Notes: generated by a model from the sequence alone, not told the origin. Positions 48,560 through 57,887 are shown, numbered from the stretch's first letter. The stretch is DNA of 64,000 nucleotides from Pyxidicoccus xibeiensis (GCF_024198175.1 NZ_JAJVKV010000008.1:248001-312000), one strand, 5' to 3'. Numbers and translations are program-made.

Positions 48560-51500
48560 ATGCGTGCGATGGCTCCGGCCCAGGCTGCTCCCGTTGCGGC
48601 ACAGGAGGTGCGCGCAGCCGAGCCGCGCCGCGCGCAGCGCCCCGGCCCCGCGGAGAAGGCTCCAGCCCCCGCTGGCGACCTCGGCTGGGACTTCAGTCGC
48701 ATCTCCGTCAACGCGCCCCCTCCGCCGCCCCCCGAGCCGCGCCGTGGCACCGCCCCGGAGGCCCGCGCCGCCACCGCCGCGCTCGCCTGGGATTTGAGCC
48801 GCATCTCCGTCCACGCGCCCCCTCCGACGTTGCCACGTGCGGTCGCCCGGCCTGACCACCCCTCCGAGGCGCGCGCGGACGCCGAGGCCGGGTGGATGCG
48901 CGCCCGCTCGAAGGGACAGGGCGCCCCGCTCCCCGAGCGCAGCGCCCTGATGGCCGCCGTGGCCGCTCCCGCGCGTCCAGGCACCATCATCCACGAGGGG
49001 GCCGCGGTCGACCGGATCGGCGCGGCGCTAGGGGCGCGCGGGTTCAGCTTCGGTGGGCATGTGTTCCTCACCGGCGCGGCGCGCGCGAGCGCCGACCTGC
49101 CGCGCATCCTGGGCCACGAGTTCGCGCACGCGCGCCACGACGATCCGGGGCTGCTCCACACCGACACCCAGGTCCCGACGATCGACGAGTTCCTCGCGAA
49201 CCCGCCGCCCTCGCGAATGTTCGCGAGCATCGGGGAGCTGACGTTCTACCCGGTGACGTCGGCGGAGTTCGTCTACCCGCCCGATCCTCGAGTCCTCTAC
49301 GCCATCGTCGCGTTTCGACTGACCGGCGAGCGCTACGACCCCGACATGGTGCGGGCCCTCCAGTCCGCGGCCAGCGCGGCAGGCGGCCGCGTCACCGGGC
49401 TCCCCCCACAGCGCTCCGAGCGGGCCGTTGTCCAAGCGAGGATTGCCCGGGTCTACCTCACCACGCTGCGCACGTGGCTCCGCGAGCATGGCCGGGACGA
49501 GGCGCTCGACATCTCGCCCGCGCAGGAGCGCCTGCTCGTGGCGAGCCGGGCGTTTCCCCCGCCGGAGCCCATCCGGATGGCCGCGCTGCGCGCGATGGTG
49601 CGCCGCCGCCTCGAGCTCCCGTTCGACCTGCTCCAGGACGCCGTGGTTCACATCGTTCCTCAGTACGGGCGCGAGCTCTGGCCGTATGTCGACGCGGTGG
49701 TCGCGTGGGAGACGCGGCAGGACGCGCCGCACGCGAACGCCGCGGGCGAGCGCCTCGTGGACCTGCTCAGCGCGTTCGCCCCCATCACCCGCCTGCTGGA
49801 CCAGGTGCACAGGGACACCGCCCTCCAGAGTCACGCGGCCTACGAGCTGCTCTTCCCGCAGAACGACGACGGCACCCGCCGCGTGGATAGCCGCCGGGTC
49901 GCCGCGTTCCATACGTACGTGCCTACCCAGCCCCGCGCGCTGCTCGACCGGGCGCGGACGAGCTTCGAGGGGCGGAGCGAGCTCCTCACCGGGTTCCTCT
50001 CGTACCTCGGCCGCACGCCGTCCGGACAGCCGGGGAACACCGTCGTCACGGACGCGCCGAGCCGGGTGAATGCGCCCCCGCTGCCGAGCCGGATGAGCGT
50101 CCATCCCGCGCTGGAGCCGCCCCACTTCGACGCGGCGCTCGGCGCCGTGCACCACTTCACGATGAGCATCCAGTGGCCCGACGTCTACGAGGCGCTCGGG
50201 AACGCCTTCGGCGGGTGGCGGTACGAGTGGGACCTCATCCGCGTGCGCGAGAGCGACATCGCCAACCTGCCCGAAGCCGCCGAGGCCGAGGGCCGCGCGC
50301 CCAGCTTCTGGGATCCGCTCGCGACAGAGCTCGCGCGCGACGTCCGGTACGCGGGCGAGGACATGGCGCGGGTGCGCAGGGACCTGGGCGCGCTCGAGCT
50401 CCTGCTGGGCCCCCCGGGCATGGGGGCGCAGACCCTGGTGGCCGCGAGCGCCATGGTCGGCATGATTGGCACGGTGGTCCGCAACGTCATCAGCGAGATG
50501 ACGAAGCCGCGGAACGAGGAGCGGTTCTCGCTGAACGAGGGCGGGCTCCACATCGTGCGCTGCCGCGCGACCCCGAAGTTCGACGAGGACCGCGACTCGT
50601 CGAGCTTCCGCCGGGCCACGAGCGTGGCGTGGCTGCCGTTCTGGGCCCGCACCCCGCAGTCGATGGCGGAGCTGCGCACCTCCGCCGAGACGCGCAACCT
50701 CACCCAGAGCGAAGCGCGCCTCGTGGAGCTGGAGAGCCTCCTCTCGAACCCCGACGAGTCGCTCCCGAACCGCACGGAGCTGGTGGCGGAGCGGGACGCG
50801 CTCCGGCGTGGGCTCCACGGCAGCATCGCGGACATCCTCCAGGCGCGGCTGCGTGACCTCCGGGCGCAGAAGGCGCGCATCGACGCCCGCACCCCCGGCC
50901 CCGGTGAGGAGGGGCTCACCTCCGCGGGGCTCGCCACGCAGATAACGTCCGTGGAGCGCCTGCTCGAGATGCGGAGCGCCCGCGCGACGGTGGCCGGAAA
51001 TCACCCCATCCGCCTCGTCGCCACGCTGGTGACGGACGTGGGCAGCCCCATCCACCTGCTGCTGGAGGCCGCGCGCCTCGACGACAGGCGCGACCCCGCG
51101 CGTGCGCACTGGGCGGTCTCCGACCTGACCACCGACCGGAGCGGCACCGAGGACGCCTGGTCCAACGGCACCCACGTTCGCGACAACCCCGACCACGACG
51201 CCATCCTCAACGCCATCCTCGAGATCCTCGAGGGCCAGAGCGGCTACGGGGCCGGCTACCTCTCCGTGTTCCTTCCCACGGGCACGCCGCGCGCCGTCGC
51301 CACGCCGACGTCGGGCGGGGTGGCGCGCACGGTCCGCGTCGCGCGCAGCCTCGCCACGATTGCCGTCAACGCGGTCGAGAACGTCACCCAGCTCATCACC
51401 CTCGCGGCCATCGTCGCCGCGCCGTTCACCGGCGGTGCCTCGCTGGTGCTGCTCGTGCCCGTCGGCATCGTCGGCGCGATGCCGTCCGCCTACCGCCTCT

Positions 51501-53728
51501 ACCACCGCGGCGAGATGGGCACCCTCCGAGTCGACGCGCAGACGGCCATGGAGATCGTCGACATCGCGGGCGCCTTGGTGGGGCTCTCGCAGATCGGCGC
51601 GGGCATGCGCGCGGCCTCGCAGGCGGGGCGCGGCGCCACCCGCTCGGCGCTGAGCTGGGCGCGGGTGCAGGGCGCCCTGTGGATTGTCGGGCTCGGCACC
51701 GATGGCCTCGGCATGGTGATGATGGGCGCTGGCATCCTCGACCAGCTCGCGGCGCTCGAGGGACTCCCCGCCGGCATGCGCGCCGCGCGCGCGGCGGAGA
51801 TTCTCGGCAATGCGCTGCTTCAGGTGGGAATCCAGGCGGGTGGGGCGCTCGCGTCCCGGCGGCATGCGGAAGCGCTGCAGGGCACGCTCGCGGACCGGGA
51901 GGGGAATGCACGCACTCCCATCGCGGACCGGGCGCGCGGGGCCACGATCGGCATGTCCGCCGACATCCCGAGGTCGCTGCAGTCCCTGGTGAGCGAGAGC
52001 GCGGACCTGCCGGCCGGCGAGGTGCGGGTCGTGTACACCGTCGAGAACGGCCTCGTCGCCGCCGACTCGGTGCGGATCCGCGTAGGCCCCGGCGCAGCGC
52101 ACAACATCGCGGCCCACCTTCCCCTGGTGAACGCGCTGCGTGGCTACTCCGGAGTGTCCGGGCGCATCCGCCAGGTCATGGACCGCCTGCGGCGCTGGAT
52201 CACCGGTCATACCGCGCCCCAGCCCGGCTCCCAGCTGTTCGAGGCCCGCTTCGAGCTCGAGAAGCTCGACCGGCTCATCCGCCAGCGGCTCGACGCCCTC
52301 GCGCGCACCCGCGACTCCGGCGCGGTCGAGGACCTGGTCGCCGACCTCGACCACCTCGACGCCCAGGTTGCCCGCCATGACGCGACCATCCGCCAGGGCA
52401 TCGAAGCCAAGGGCAAGGGCTACGTGGCGGTCGAGGGTGGGTCCCAGCGCGACAAGAACCGCACCGCGGCGCTCGCGGACGGCTACCCCGCGCCGCCCCC
52501 CGGCCACTTCTACCGGCGTCGAGGCAACGGCGACGGCTTCGACCTCGTCGCCGACCCGCTCCACCCGCGCGGCCCGGACTGGGTGCAGTACACCGTCGTG
52601 CGCGAGGGGGGCCAGCCGGTGCTCGTGCGCTCGGGGAGCACCTCGGACATCAACAGCGCGCTCGCGCAGCGCGCCGGCTACGACCCGCCGCCACCGGGCC
52701 ACCAGTACCTCCGCGAGGGCGACGGCTGGCAGCTTCAGCTCATCCCGGGGGCGACGGGGCAGTCGATGCGCGTGGTGCATGGCCCGGACGGCCGGCCCCT
52801 GCGCCAGAACGGGCAGATGGTCATCGAGCCGCGCCCGCAGCGGAGCACCTTCGAGACCCGCCAGGCCTCCGCGGGCATCACTCACCCCACGGGCGAATAC
52901 CGCCCCCTGGAGACCGCGCTCACGGGGCGCGGCGTGCGGGACGATGCGACGTCCCGCGGCATCCTCCGGCAGTGGGCGCCCGCGCTCGAGACGCTGGACG
53001 GAATCGTGGAGGCCAGCCCCGGCCAGGGCCTGCGCACGGGCGCCGAGACGGCCGCGCGCGCCTCCGCCAACCTCGCCCCCGGCTATGGCGAGGCCGCCTA
53101 CGGACACTTCCGGCGCGCCATCCGGAGCGACGAGCTCGACGTCATCACCGGCAACGGCGCCGCGGAGCCCGCCGTGCAGCGCGACCGGCTGGACATGCTG
53201 CTCGCACAGCAGCCGGACAACGCCTCCTCTGGCGCCCTCTTCACCGGCTGGGTCAACCGGCGCCTGCGTGGGGATCCGGGCTCGCTCTCGATGACCTGGC
53301 TTCGAGATCGTGAGCTGGGCCTCGGGCCGTGGAATGGGGCGGACCGGTTCGCCGACACGGCCGTTCGCGTCTCCGAGACGCAAGGCGGAACGACTGTCAC
53401 GCGCGAGTTCCTTGGCGACAACAAGGTCGGCGGCTCCTACGACACCGCGCAGTCGCTCGGGTACCACCAGAACCTCGTTGCGAACAACGGCGAGCTCGTC
53501 GCGGTGAACGGGGCCCGCTATGCGGGCATCATCTACATCTGCGAGAACCGGCGGAACGCCTTGCGCATCGCCGCGAACCTCGACTCCTCGGCCCGCCACC
53601 CGAACATCCGCGTCATGTACGTTGACGAGGCCGGCAACCTCCAGCCCATGCCGAGGGCCGCCGCGGCCGCCCCGACGCAGGCCGCCCCGACGCCGGCCGC
53701 CACCACCGGCGGCTCCGAGGAACACTGA
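48560..53728 (+). CDS. Large polymorphic toxin with degenerate eCIS/DUF4157-like metallopeptidase region and putative nuclease C terminus
   Basis: 1,722 residues. The Pro/Ala-rich N terminus holds two copies of WD[FL]SRIS-V-x-APPP (43-53 and 77-87), like the motif before DUF4157 domains. Next is a DUF4157-like region with zinc motif HEFAH (H186, H190). A long helical middle has two hydrophobic hairpins (about 946-975, 1040-1063). The C-terminal about 250 residues contain EFLGDNK (E1616, D1620, K1622), a possible PD-(D/E)XK nuclease site. DUF4157 proteins are typical cargo of contractile injection systems. No injection-system genes are nearby. The next gene overlaps by TGATG and is probably its immunity gene. 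Toxin activity is inferred. Confidence 0.65.
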   Translation: MRAMAPAQAAPVAAQEVRAAEPRRAQRPGPAEKAPAPAGDLGWDFSRISVNAPPPPPPEPRRGTAPEARAATAALAWDLSRISVHAPPPTLPRAVARPDHPSEARADAEAGWMRARSKGQGAPLPERSALMAAVAAPARPGTIIHEGAAVDRIGAALGARGFSFGGHVFLTGAARASADLPRILGHEFAHARHDDPGLLHTDTQVPTIDEFLANPPPSRMFASIGELTFYPVTSAEFVYPPDPRVLYAIVAFRLTGERYDPDMVRALQSAASAAGGRVTGLPPQRSERAVVQARIARVYLTTLRTWLREHGRDEALDISPAQERLLVASRAFPPPEPIRMAALRAMVRRRLELPFDLLQDAVVHIVPQYGRELWPYVDAVVAWETRQDAPHANAAGERLVDLLSAFAPITRLLDQVHRDTALQSHAAYELLFPQNDDGTRRVDSRRVAAFHTYVPTQPRALLDRARTSFEGRSELLTGFLSYLGRTPSGQPGNTVVTDAPSRVNAPPLPSRMSVHPALEPPHFDAALGAVHHFTMSIQWPDVYEALGNAFGGWRYEWDLIRVRESDIANLPEAAEAEGRAPSFWDPLATELARDVRYAGEDMARVRRDLGALELLLGPPGMGAQTLVAASAMVGMIGTVVRNVISEMTKPRNEERFSLNEGGLHIVRCRATPKFDEDRDSSSFRRATSVAWLPFWARTPQSMAELRTSAETRNLTQSEARLVELESLLSNPDESLPNRTELVAERDALRRGLHGSIADILQARLRDLRAQKARIDARTPGPGEEGLTSAGLATQITSVERLLEMRSARATVAGNHPIRLVATLVTDVGSPIHLLLEAARLDDRRDPARAHWAVSDLTTDRSGTEDAWSNGTHVRDNPDHDAILNAILEILEGQSGYGAGYLSVFLPTGTPRAVATPTSGGVARTVRVARSLATIAVNAVENVTQLITLAAIVAAPFTGGASLVLLVPVGIVGAMPSAYRLYHRGEMGTLRVDAQTAMEIVDIAGALVGLSQIGAGMRAASQAGRGATRSALSWARVQGALWIVGLGTDGLGMVMMGAGILDQLAALEGLPAGMRAARAAEILGNALLQVGIQAGGALASRRHAEALQGTLADREGNARTPIADRARGATIGMSADIPRSLQSLVSESADLPAGEVRVVYTVENGLVAADSVRIRVGPGAAHNIAAHLPLVNALRGYSGVSGRIRQVMDRLRRWITGHTAPQPGSQLFEARFELEKLDRLIRQRLDALARTRDSGAVEDLVADLDHLDAQVARHDATIRQGIEAKGKGYVAVEGGSQRDKNRTAALADGYPAPPPGHFYRRRGNGDGFDLVADPLHPRGPDWVQYTVVREGGQPVLVRSGSTSDINSALAQRAGYDPPPPGHQYLREGDGWQLQLIPGATGQSMRVVHGPDGRPLRQNGQMVIEPRPQRSTFETRQASAGITHPTGEYRPLETALTGRGVRDDATSRGILRQWAPALETLDGIVEASPGQGLRTGAETAARASANLAPGYGEAAYGHFRRAIRSDELDVITGNGAAEPAVQRDRLDMLLAQQPDNASSGALFTGWVNRRLRGDPGSLSMTWLRDRELGLGPWNGADRFADTAVRVSETQGGTTVTREFLGDNKVGGSYDTAQSLGYHQNLVANNGELVAVNGARYAGIIYICENRRNALRIAANLDSSARHPNIRVMYVDEAGNLQPMPRAAAAAPTQAAPTPAATTGGSEEH

Positions 53729-54705
53729 TGCCCCGCTATCCGGAGAGCCTCACCATCGAAGCGCAGCTCATCGGCGCCAGCCTCGAGGAGGTGGCCGCAC
53801 AGGCGCGCCAGACCTGGGAGGTGGCCGGCCTCCCGCCGCTCACCGCCTGGGGGATGGACGAGCGCGCGCGCCCGCCCACGCCCACGCCGCCTCCCGAAGC
53901 CCGCGGGCCGGGCGGGCTCGCGTTCGAGGTCGCGGGCGGTTGGAGCGGGGCCATCACCCCGGTGGGCCCGAGCGGCACGCGCTTCACCCTCCGGCTTCCC
54001 GTGGACGTGCAGCGCGACCCCGTGCACCTCCTGCCCGCCGCCGTGGCGGCTTCGCGCCGCTGGATCGGCCTGCTGGGCCCTGGCACCGGCATCGCGTCCA
54101 TGAGCGTCCTCCGGGGAGTCGGTGCCAACTGTCTTCCCAGCCCGCCCCTCGCCGCTCCCGATGCCATCCTCGTCCTGGTTCGGCGCTCCCGCGTCGAGGA
54201 GGCCTACTCCTCCGTGGAGGCCTTCCTCGCGGCCTGGGAGCAGGTGGAGGAGCGCGACGGCTTCCTGCTCGTGTCGCGCGGCGAGGCAGCCCTCGACACC
54301 GTGAGCTGGCTGGAGGTCGCCGGGCCCTCCCAGTGGGCGCTCGCGCGCGCCGCCCGCGCCGGTCGGACCGTCTACCGCCCCGCCACGCCGCTGCCAGAAG
54401 AGGAGCCCCTCTTCATTGCTGGCACGGAGACGCTCCGCCCCGCCGGCTATGACGCCGACACCGGCGTCCTCACCTTCGCCGCCTGGACGCCCCCGGGCAC
54501 CCACCCCCACGGCTGGGAGCTCTTCAACCTGCTCGCCTTCCTGCACGAGGGCGTGGTTCCCGACGGCCGCCCGCTCCGGGAGCTCCGCGTCATCTTCCCC
54601 GACGAGGCCGCGGCCCTCCGGGAGGCGCGCCCGCTGGCTGATATCGGTGTCCGCGTGTACTTCACGGGCACTGACGGTGAGTTTCACGCGCTGGAGGAGC
54701 GCTGA
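53728..54705 (+). CDS. Predicted cognate immunity protein of the large toxin
   Basis: 325 residues, cytosolic, no signal peptide, no family recognised. Two alpha/beta parts are visible, with a Pro-rich loop (about 50-60) between them. The start overlaps the toxin stop (TGATG), so translation is coupled; this is the usual place for an immunity gene. The C terminus (LRELRVIFPDEAAALREARPLADIGVRVYF) looks like an ordinary alpha/beta end. Function is inferred only from position. Confidence 0.55.
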   Translation: MPRYPESLTIEAQLIGASLEEVAAQARQTWEVAGLPPLTAWGMDERARPPTPTPPPEARGPGGLAFEVAGGWSGAITPVGPSGTRFTLRLPVDVQRDPVHLLPAAVAASRRWIGLLGPGTGIASMSVLRGVGANCLPSPPLAAPDAILVLVRRSRVEEAYSSVEAFLAAWEQVEERDGFLLVSRGEAALDTVSWLEVAGPSQWALARAARAGRTVYRPATPLPEEEPLFIAGTETLRPAGYDADTGVLTFAAWTPPGTHPHGWELFNLLAFLHEGVVPDGRPLRELRVIFPDEAAALREARPLADIGVRVYFTGTDGEFHALEER

Positions 54706-54829
54706 CCGGGACCACCTCGACGGAGAGGACGCATGGAGCGTGCGGGTACAGAGGGGGAGTGGAGGGCTGCTGAGGCTGTCCCAGGGGCGTGGAGCCGAGG
54801 CGCCATGGTGTCAGGAGGCCTCGCGCAGT

Positions 54830-55005
54830 AGCGTCAGCGGGCAGAGGCGCTGCGCGAGCTGGAGCGCTTCGAGGATGCGAGGGCCATCCTGAGCGGGGAG
54901 TTTCCCGAGCCACTGAACCGGGCGGCGCGGTTCATCCAGGAGCTGGCCATCCAGCGCAGCTCCGAGGTCCGCCAGCTCGTCCTCGCCGCTGACGGGTGGA
55001 GCTAG
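54830..55005 (+). pseudogene. C-terminal gene fragment next to the toxin module
   Basis: After an in-frame TAG (54827-54829) the frame reads RQRAEALRELERFEDARAIL, then EFPEPLNRAARFIQELAIQR and SSEVRQLVLAADGWS, stop. It looks like a helical TPR-type end of a protein whose front is lost. It may be an orphan immunity remnant. The rest of the 54706-55078 gap shows nothing clear. Confidence 0.35.
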
Positions 55006-55078
55006 AACCCAGCGAAGGCGCTGGCGCATCAGCGTGTCCTGAGCCAGGGTGGGCGCCCCCCTCGATCTGGAGTCTTCC

Positions 55079-56281
55079 ATGGTGTTGCGTCGGGCGACGT
55101 TGGCCCTGCTGTTCCTGCTGACCGCGGCGTCTGGATGCACAGGAGAGAGCGACAGGCCTGGCGACGCGGGGACACCTGAAACCCCGGACGCCGGGGCGCC
55201 CGACTCGGGCCCCATGATGGATGGCGGTTCTCCCGATGCGGGCATGGTCGACGGCGGTCCGCTGACCCCCGCCTGGTTCACGGGCCATGCCCTGAACGAG
55301 TGGTTCGTCATCCCGGGGACCCAGGGCGCTGGCGGCTCCGCGGTCAACGCCTTCTCCGGCATGGCCATCCGCGAGGACACCAGCGAGCTGTTCATCGCCG
55401 CCGCGGGCGGCCACTCGGACAGCGCCGACAATCGCGTGGTCTCCCTCGATCTGCGGCTCGACGCTCCGACCTGGGTCATCCGGAAGGCCGCCAGCACCAC
55501 GATTGCCAACGACGTGCCGTACTACCCGGATGGCACTCCGGGATCGAGGCACCTCTACCAGACCATCCACTGGGTGGCCTCGGTCCACCGGGTGATGCTG
55601 GTCGGCCACCGTGGCAGCTATCCCAATGCGCACCATTTCCCCCAGGTCGACGGCTTCAACCCCGACACGAACAGCTGGGACCCCGCGGGCACCTGGGCCA
55701 GCGAGTCAGCCCCCTTCACGGGCCTGGTGCGCGACGGGAACGGGCACATCTGGAACAACAACTTCGCGGTCTTCGCACCGGAGACGAACACCTGGTCGGA
55801 GCCGCTCACCTCGCACCCGATTCCCATTCGCTTTCCGGTCGCCTACGACTCGCGGCGCAACCAGCTCTTCTCCTTGATGTGGGCAGACGGGCAGGGCTAC
55901 GGCAACCCCGGGTTCAACTCCTCACGCATCCCCGTGGGAGGCAAGACCCAGTACAAGGTCACCCTGGCTCCAGGTCCCGCGCTCACCCGGCTGCAGAGTC
56001 TCATCCCGGTGTACGCGGCGATGGTCTACGACCCCGGCCAAGACCGGTTCCTGTTCTATGACGGCCGCGCGGCCCCCGGAGAAGTCTTCGTGGTCACCCC
56101 GGGCGCCACGGACGATGCCCCGTACTCGGTGAGCATCCTGGAACTGGGCCCCGGCTCGGCCACGCCGCCTGGGACCGTGAATGCCGGCATCAACAGCCGC
56201 TTCCGCTACGTGCCGGCGCTGCGTGGCATCGTGGCCATGCCCGACGCCCGGCAGCCGCTCTACTTCCTCCGGCTCGAGTAG
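55079..56281 (+). CDS. Kelch/beta-propeller-like lipoprotein
   Basis: 400 residues. The lipoprotein signal MVLRRATLALLFLLTAASGC is followed by an Asp/Pro/Gly-rich spacer (DAGTPETPDAGAPDSGPMMDGG) typical of myxobacterial surface lipoproteins. The body has repeated beta-blade-like stretches (VDGFNPDTNSWDPAG, FAVFAPETNTWSEPL) resembling kelch motifs. Role unknown; probably surface binding. The ATG at 55079 puts the signal peptide at the very start. Confidence 0.7.
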   Translation: MVLRRATLALLFLLTAASGCTGESDRPGDAGTPETPDAGAPDSGPMMDGGSPDAGMVDGGPLTPAWFTGHALNEWFVIPGTQGAGGSAVNAFSGMAIREDTSELFIAAAGGHSDSADNRVVSLDLRLDAPTWVIRKAASTTIANDVPYYPDGTPGSRHLYQTIHWVASVHRVMLVGHRGSYPNAHHFPQVDGFNPDTNSWDPAGTWASESAPFTGLVRDGNGHIWNNNFAVFAPETNTWSEPLTSHPIPIRFPVAYDSRRNQLFSLMWADGQGYGNPGFNSSRIPVGGKTQYKVTLAPGPALTRLQSLIPVYAAMVYDPGQDRFLFYDGRAAPGEVFVVTPGATDDAPYSVSILELGPGSATPPGTVNAGINSRFRYVPALRGIVAMPDARQPLYFLRLE

Positions 56282-56411
56282 CCGTTCGCCGGGGGCCTCG
56301 ACGTCAGCAACCCGTGGTGCTGAGCAAAGCCCGAAGGTTCCGGCGGCGTCTCCGCGAGCCGCCGCGGACCGCCTCGGATGCCGCTCCAGGGACTGAGCGT
56401 CGTCGCAGGTC

Positions 56412-56456
56412 CATCAACCTGGGTTGACGGCGGGGCCTCATCAACTTAAGTTGATG
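56412..56456 (+). promoter_or_regulatory. Twin-palindrome operator covering a promoter
   Basis: A perfect 18-bp palindrome CATCAACTTAAGTTGATG (56439-56456) is preceded, exactly 27 bp upstream, by an imperfect copy CATCAACCTGGGTTGACG (56412-56429). Within them lie TTGACG (-35, 56424-56429) and, after 17 bp, TAAGTT (-10, 56447-56452). A repressor bound to both would cover both promoter elements. The predicted start of transcription is at about 56459-56460, on or next to the ATG at 56460. Confidence 0.7.
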
Positions 56457-56459
56457 GGC

Positions 56460-56681
56460 ATGAAGGACCTGACGCGACTCCCGGCACCGGACGACCCCGA
56501 GGCGGCGCTCGCGGCGGTCGTCGCCCTGCGCCGTCGCGCGACCCAGCTCGAGCTCGCCGCGGTGATCGAGGCCGTCGGTCAGGGTTGGACCTGGGCGCAG
56601 ATCGGCGAGGCGCTCGGCATCAGCGCGCAGGCGGCCCACAAGAAGTTCTCGCCGCAGCTTCGCGAGCCGGGCAGTCGCTGA
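56460..56681 (+). CDS. Small HTH regulator upstream of a Clp-N protein
   Basis: 73 residues. An N-terminal helix region (AALAAVVALRRRATQLELAAVIEAV) leads into a helix-turn-helix, WTWAQIGEALGISAQAAHKKF. The ATG at 56460 coincides with the predicted transcription start, giving a leaderless mRNA; an ATG at 56454 lies inside the operator and is less likely. It probably represses its own promoter through the twin palindromes. The Clp-N gene follows after 20 bp with its own AGGAGG, so both are controlled together. Confidence 0.75.
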   Translation: MKDLTRLPAPDDPEAALAAVVALRRRATQLELAAVIEAVGQGWTWAQIGEALGISAQAAHKKFSPQLREPGSR

Positions 56682-56701
56682 GCACCACCGAGGAGGATGT
56701 C

Positions 56702-57202
56702 ATGGGACTGCTGGACGCCGTGAAGGACATGAGGACCATCAAGCAGCTGCTGACGAATGCGGAAGGGGAGGCGCTGCGAGCGGGCGAGGAGCTGCCAGGC
56801 CCGGAGCACCTGCTGCTCTCCGCCCTGCAGCTGCCAGATGGAAGCGCGGTGCGCGCCTTCGCGCGTGTCGGGACGGACCTCTCCTCGCTGCGCAAGGCCA
56901 TCGAGGCCGCCCACCACTCCGCGCTGAGCTCCACGGGGCTCGCTGCTGACGATGCCGAGGGAGACGCGCCCCTGGAGCGCCGGCCGACGCCCGGCCTCTT
57001 CCGGTCGACGCCGCAGGCGCAGCAGGTGTTCCAGGAGGCTGTCGCCCTATCGAAGTCGACCCGGCCGTCGCAGCTGCGAGGCGCGCACGTGGTCGCTGCT
57101 GCCTGCTCGCTCGAACGTGGCACCGCCATCCGCGCGCTCAACGTGCTCGGCGTCGACCGCATGCAGCTGAAGGCCGCCGCATGTGCCGAGGTGGGCCTCT
57201 GA
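56702..57202 (+). CDS. Stand-alone Clp N-terminal (double Clp_N repeat) protein
   Basis: 166 residues. It contains only the substrate/adaptor-binding domain of ClpA/ClpC: repeat 1 about 15-75 (GEALRAGEELPGPEHLLLSALQ) and repeat 2 about 95-160 (RSTPQAQQVFQEAVALSKSTRPSQLRGAHVVAAA). No AAA+ module follows. Such isolated domains can act as adaptors or as decoys for drugs that bind the ClpC N domain (mycobacterial ClpC2 is the known case). AGGAGG precedes the ATG. Co-transcribed with the HTH gene. Confidence 0.85.
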   Translation: MGLLDAVKDMRTIKQLLTNAEGEALRAGEELPGPEHLLLSALQLPDGSAVRAFARVGTDLSSLRKAIEAAHHSALSSTGLAADDAEGDAPLERRPTPGLFRSTPQAQQVFQEAVALSKSTRPSQLRGAHVVAAACSLERGTAIRALNVLGVDRMQLKAAACAEVGL

Positions 57203-57243
57203 CGTCGAGCCCTGCTCCCGTCGCCGCATCAGGAGGCGCTTGC

Positions 57244-57636
57244 TCAGGGCAGTAGCCGTTGCCCGAGGGCCAGCAGGGCCTCCCTCGCACCCAGCGGCAG
57301 GGTGGTGGTTCCGTCAGAAGCCTCGGTGCCCGGGTCGGTGTTGATGCGGATGAGCTCGGCGTCACGATGCGCACCGGGTCGGCGGACCAGCGGCACAGGT
57401 CGAGTGCGAGTCGGCCCCAGTCTCCGGGGCCCGCCTCAGAGTTCGCGCAGGACCGTCTGGCCCGCGGCGAGCGCATCCATCGCAGGGCGCAGCCGGGGCC
57501 ACTCCTCGGACAGGAAGCCTGGCAGGACGTTCTCCGCCAGCTTGCGTTCCTGCTCTTCGAAGAGGTCATCGAGCGAGGCATGCACCCGTGCCGTGACCTT
57601 CCCCTCGCGTCGATGGGGCTGGCCCGCTTCTTCACG
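57244..57636 (-). pseudogene. Degenerate unidentified gene
   Basis: Read on the minus strand, three frames give consecutive protein-like pieces: VHASLDDLFEEQERKLAENV with LPGFLSEEWPRLRPAMDALA, then GPGDWGRLALDLCRWSADPVRI, then AELIRINTDPGTEASDGT with LGAREALLALGQRLLP and a stop. At least two frameshifts separate them. I do not recognise the family. The rest of the 57203-57778 gap holds only the region before the small peptide gene. Confidence 0.4.
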
Positions 57637-57778
57637 TGTCGCTCTCGTATAATTGTTTGGCGCCTGGTTTTGTGTGGCGGGGTTTGATTGGCTGGGGAAC
57701 TCCATTAGTCTTCATTCACTCCCAGTGTGTCAGTCATTGTGCATCGGGAGAGACGCTGTTCCAACAAGGGGGAAACAC

Positions 57779-57877
57779 ATGAAGCTCAAGACCAAGGTTC
57801 GCGGCGGTCCTCGTGGTTGCGGTCCCGTCATCTACGACTGCGTGTACTACTGCAACGAGACGGTGACCTACCTCTAG
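57779..57877 (+). CDS. 32-residue Cys-containing peptide, possible RiPP or bacteriocin precursor
   Basis: The gene has a strong AAGGGGG ribosome site, an ATG and its own terminator hairpin. The peptide has a basic start (MKLKTKVRGG, ending in a Gly-Gly), then PRGCGPVIYDCVYYCNETV with Cys at 14, 21 and 25, many Tyr, and ends TYL. Upstream DNA is AT-richer than the genome. No known maturase is adjacent; the flavin oxidase downstream is on the other strand. A regulatory or structural peptide is the alternative. Confidence 0.55.
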   Translation: MKLKTKVRGGPRGCGPVIYDCVYYCNETVTYL

Positions 57878-57887
57878 GCCGCGGTCC

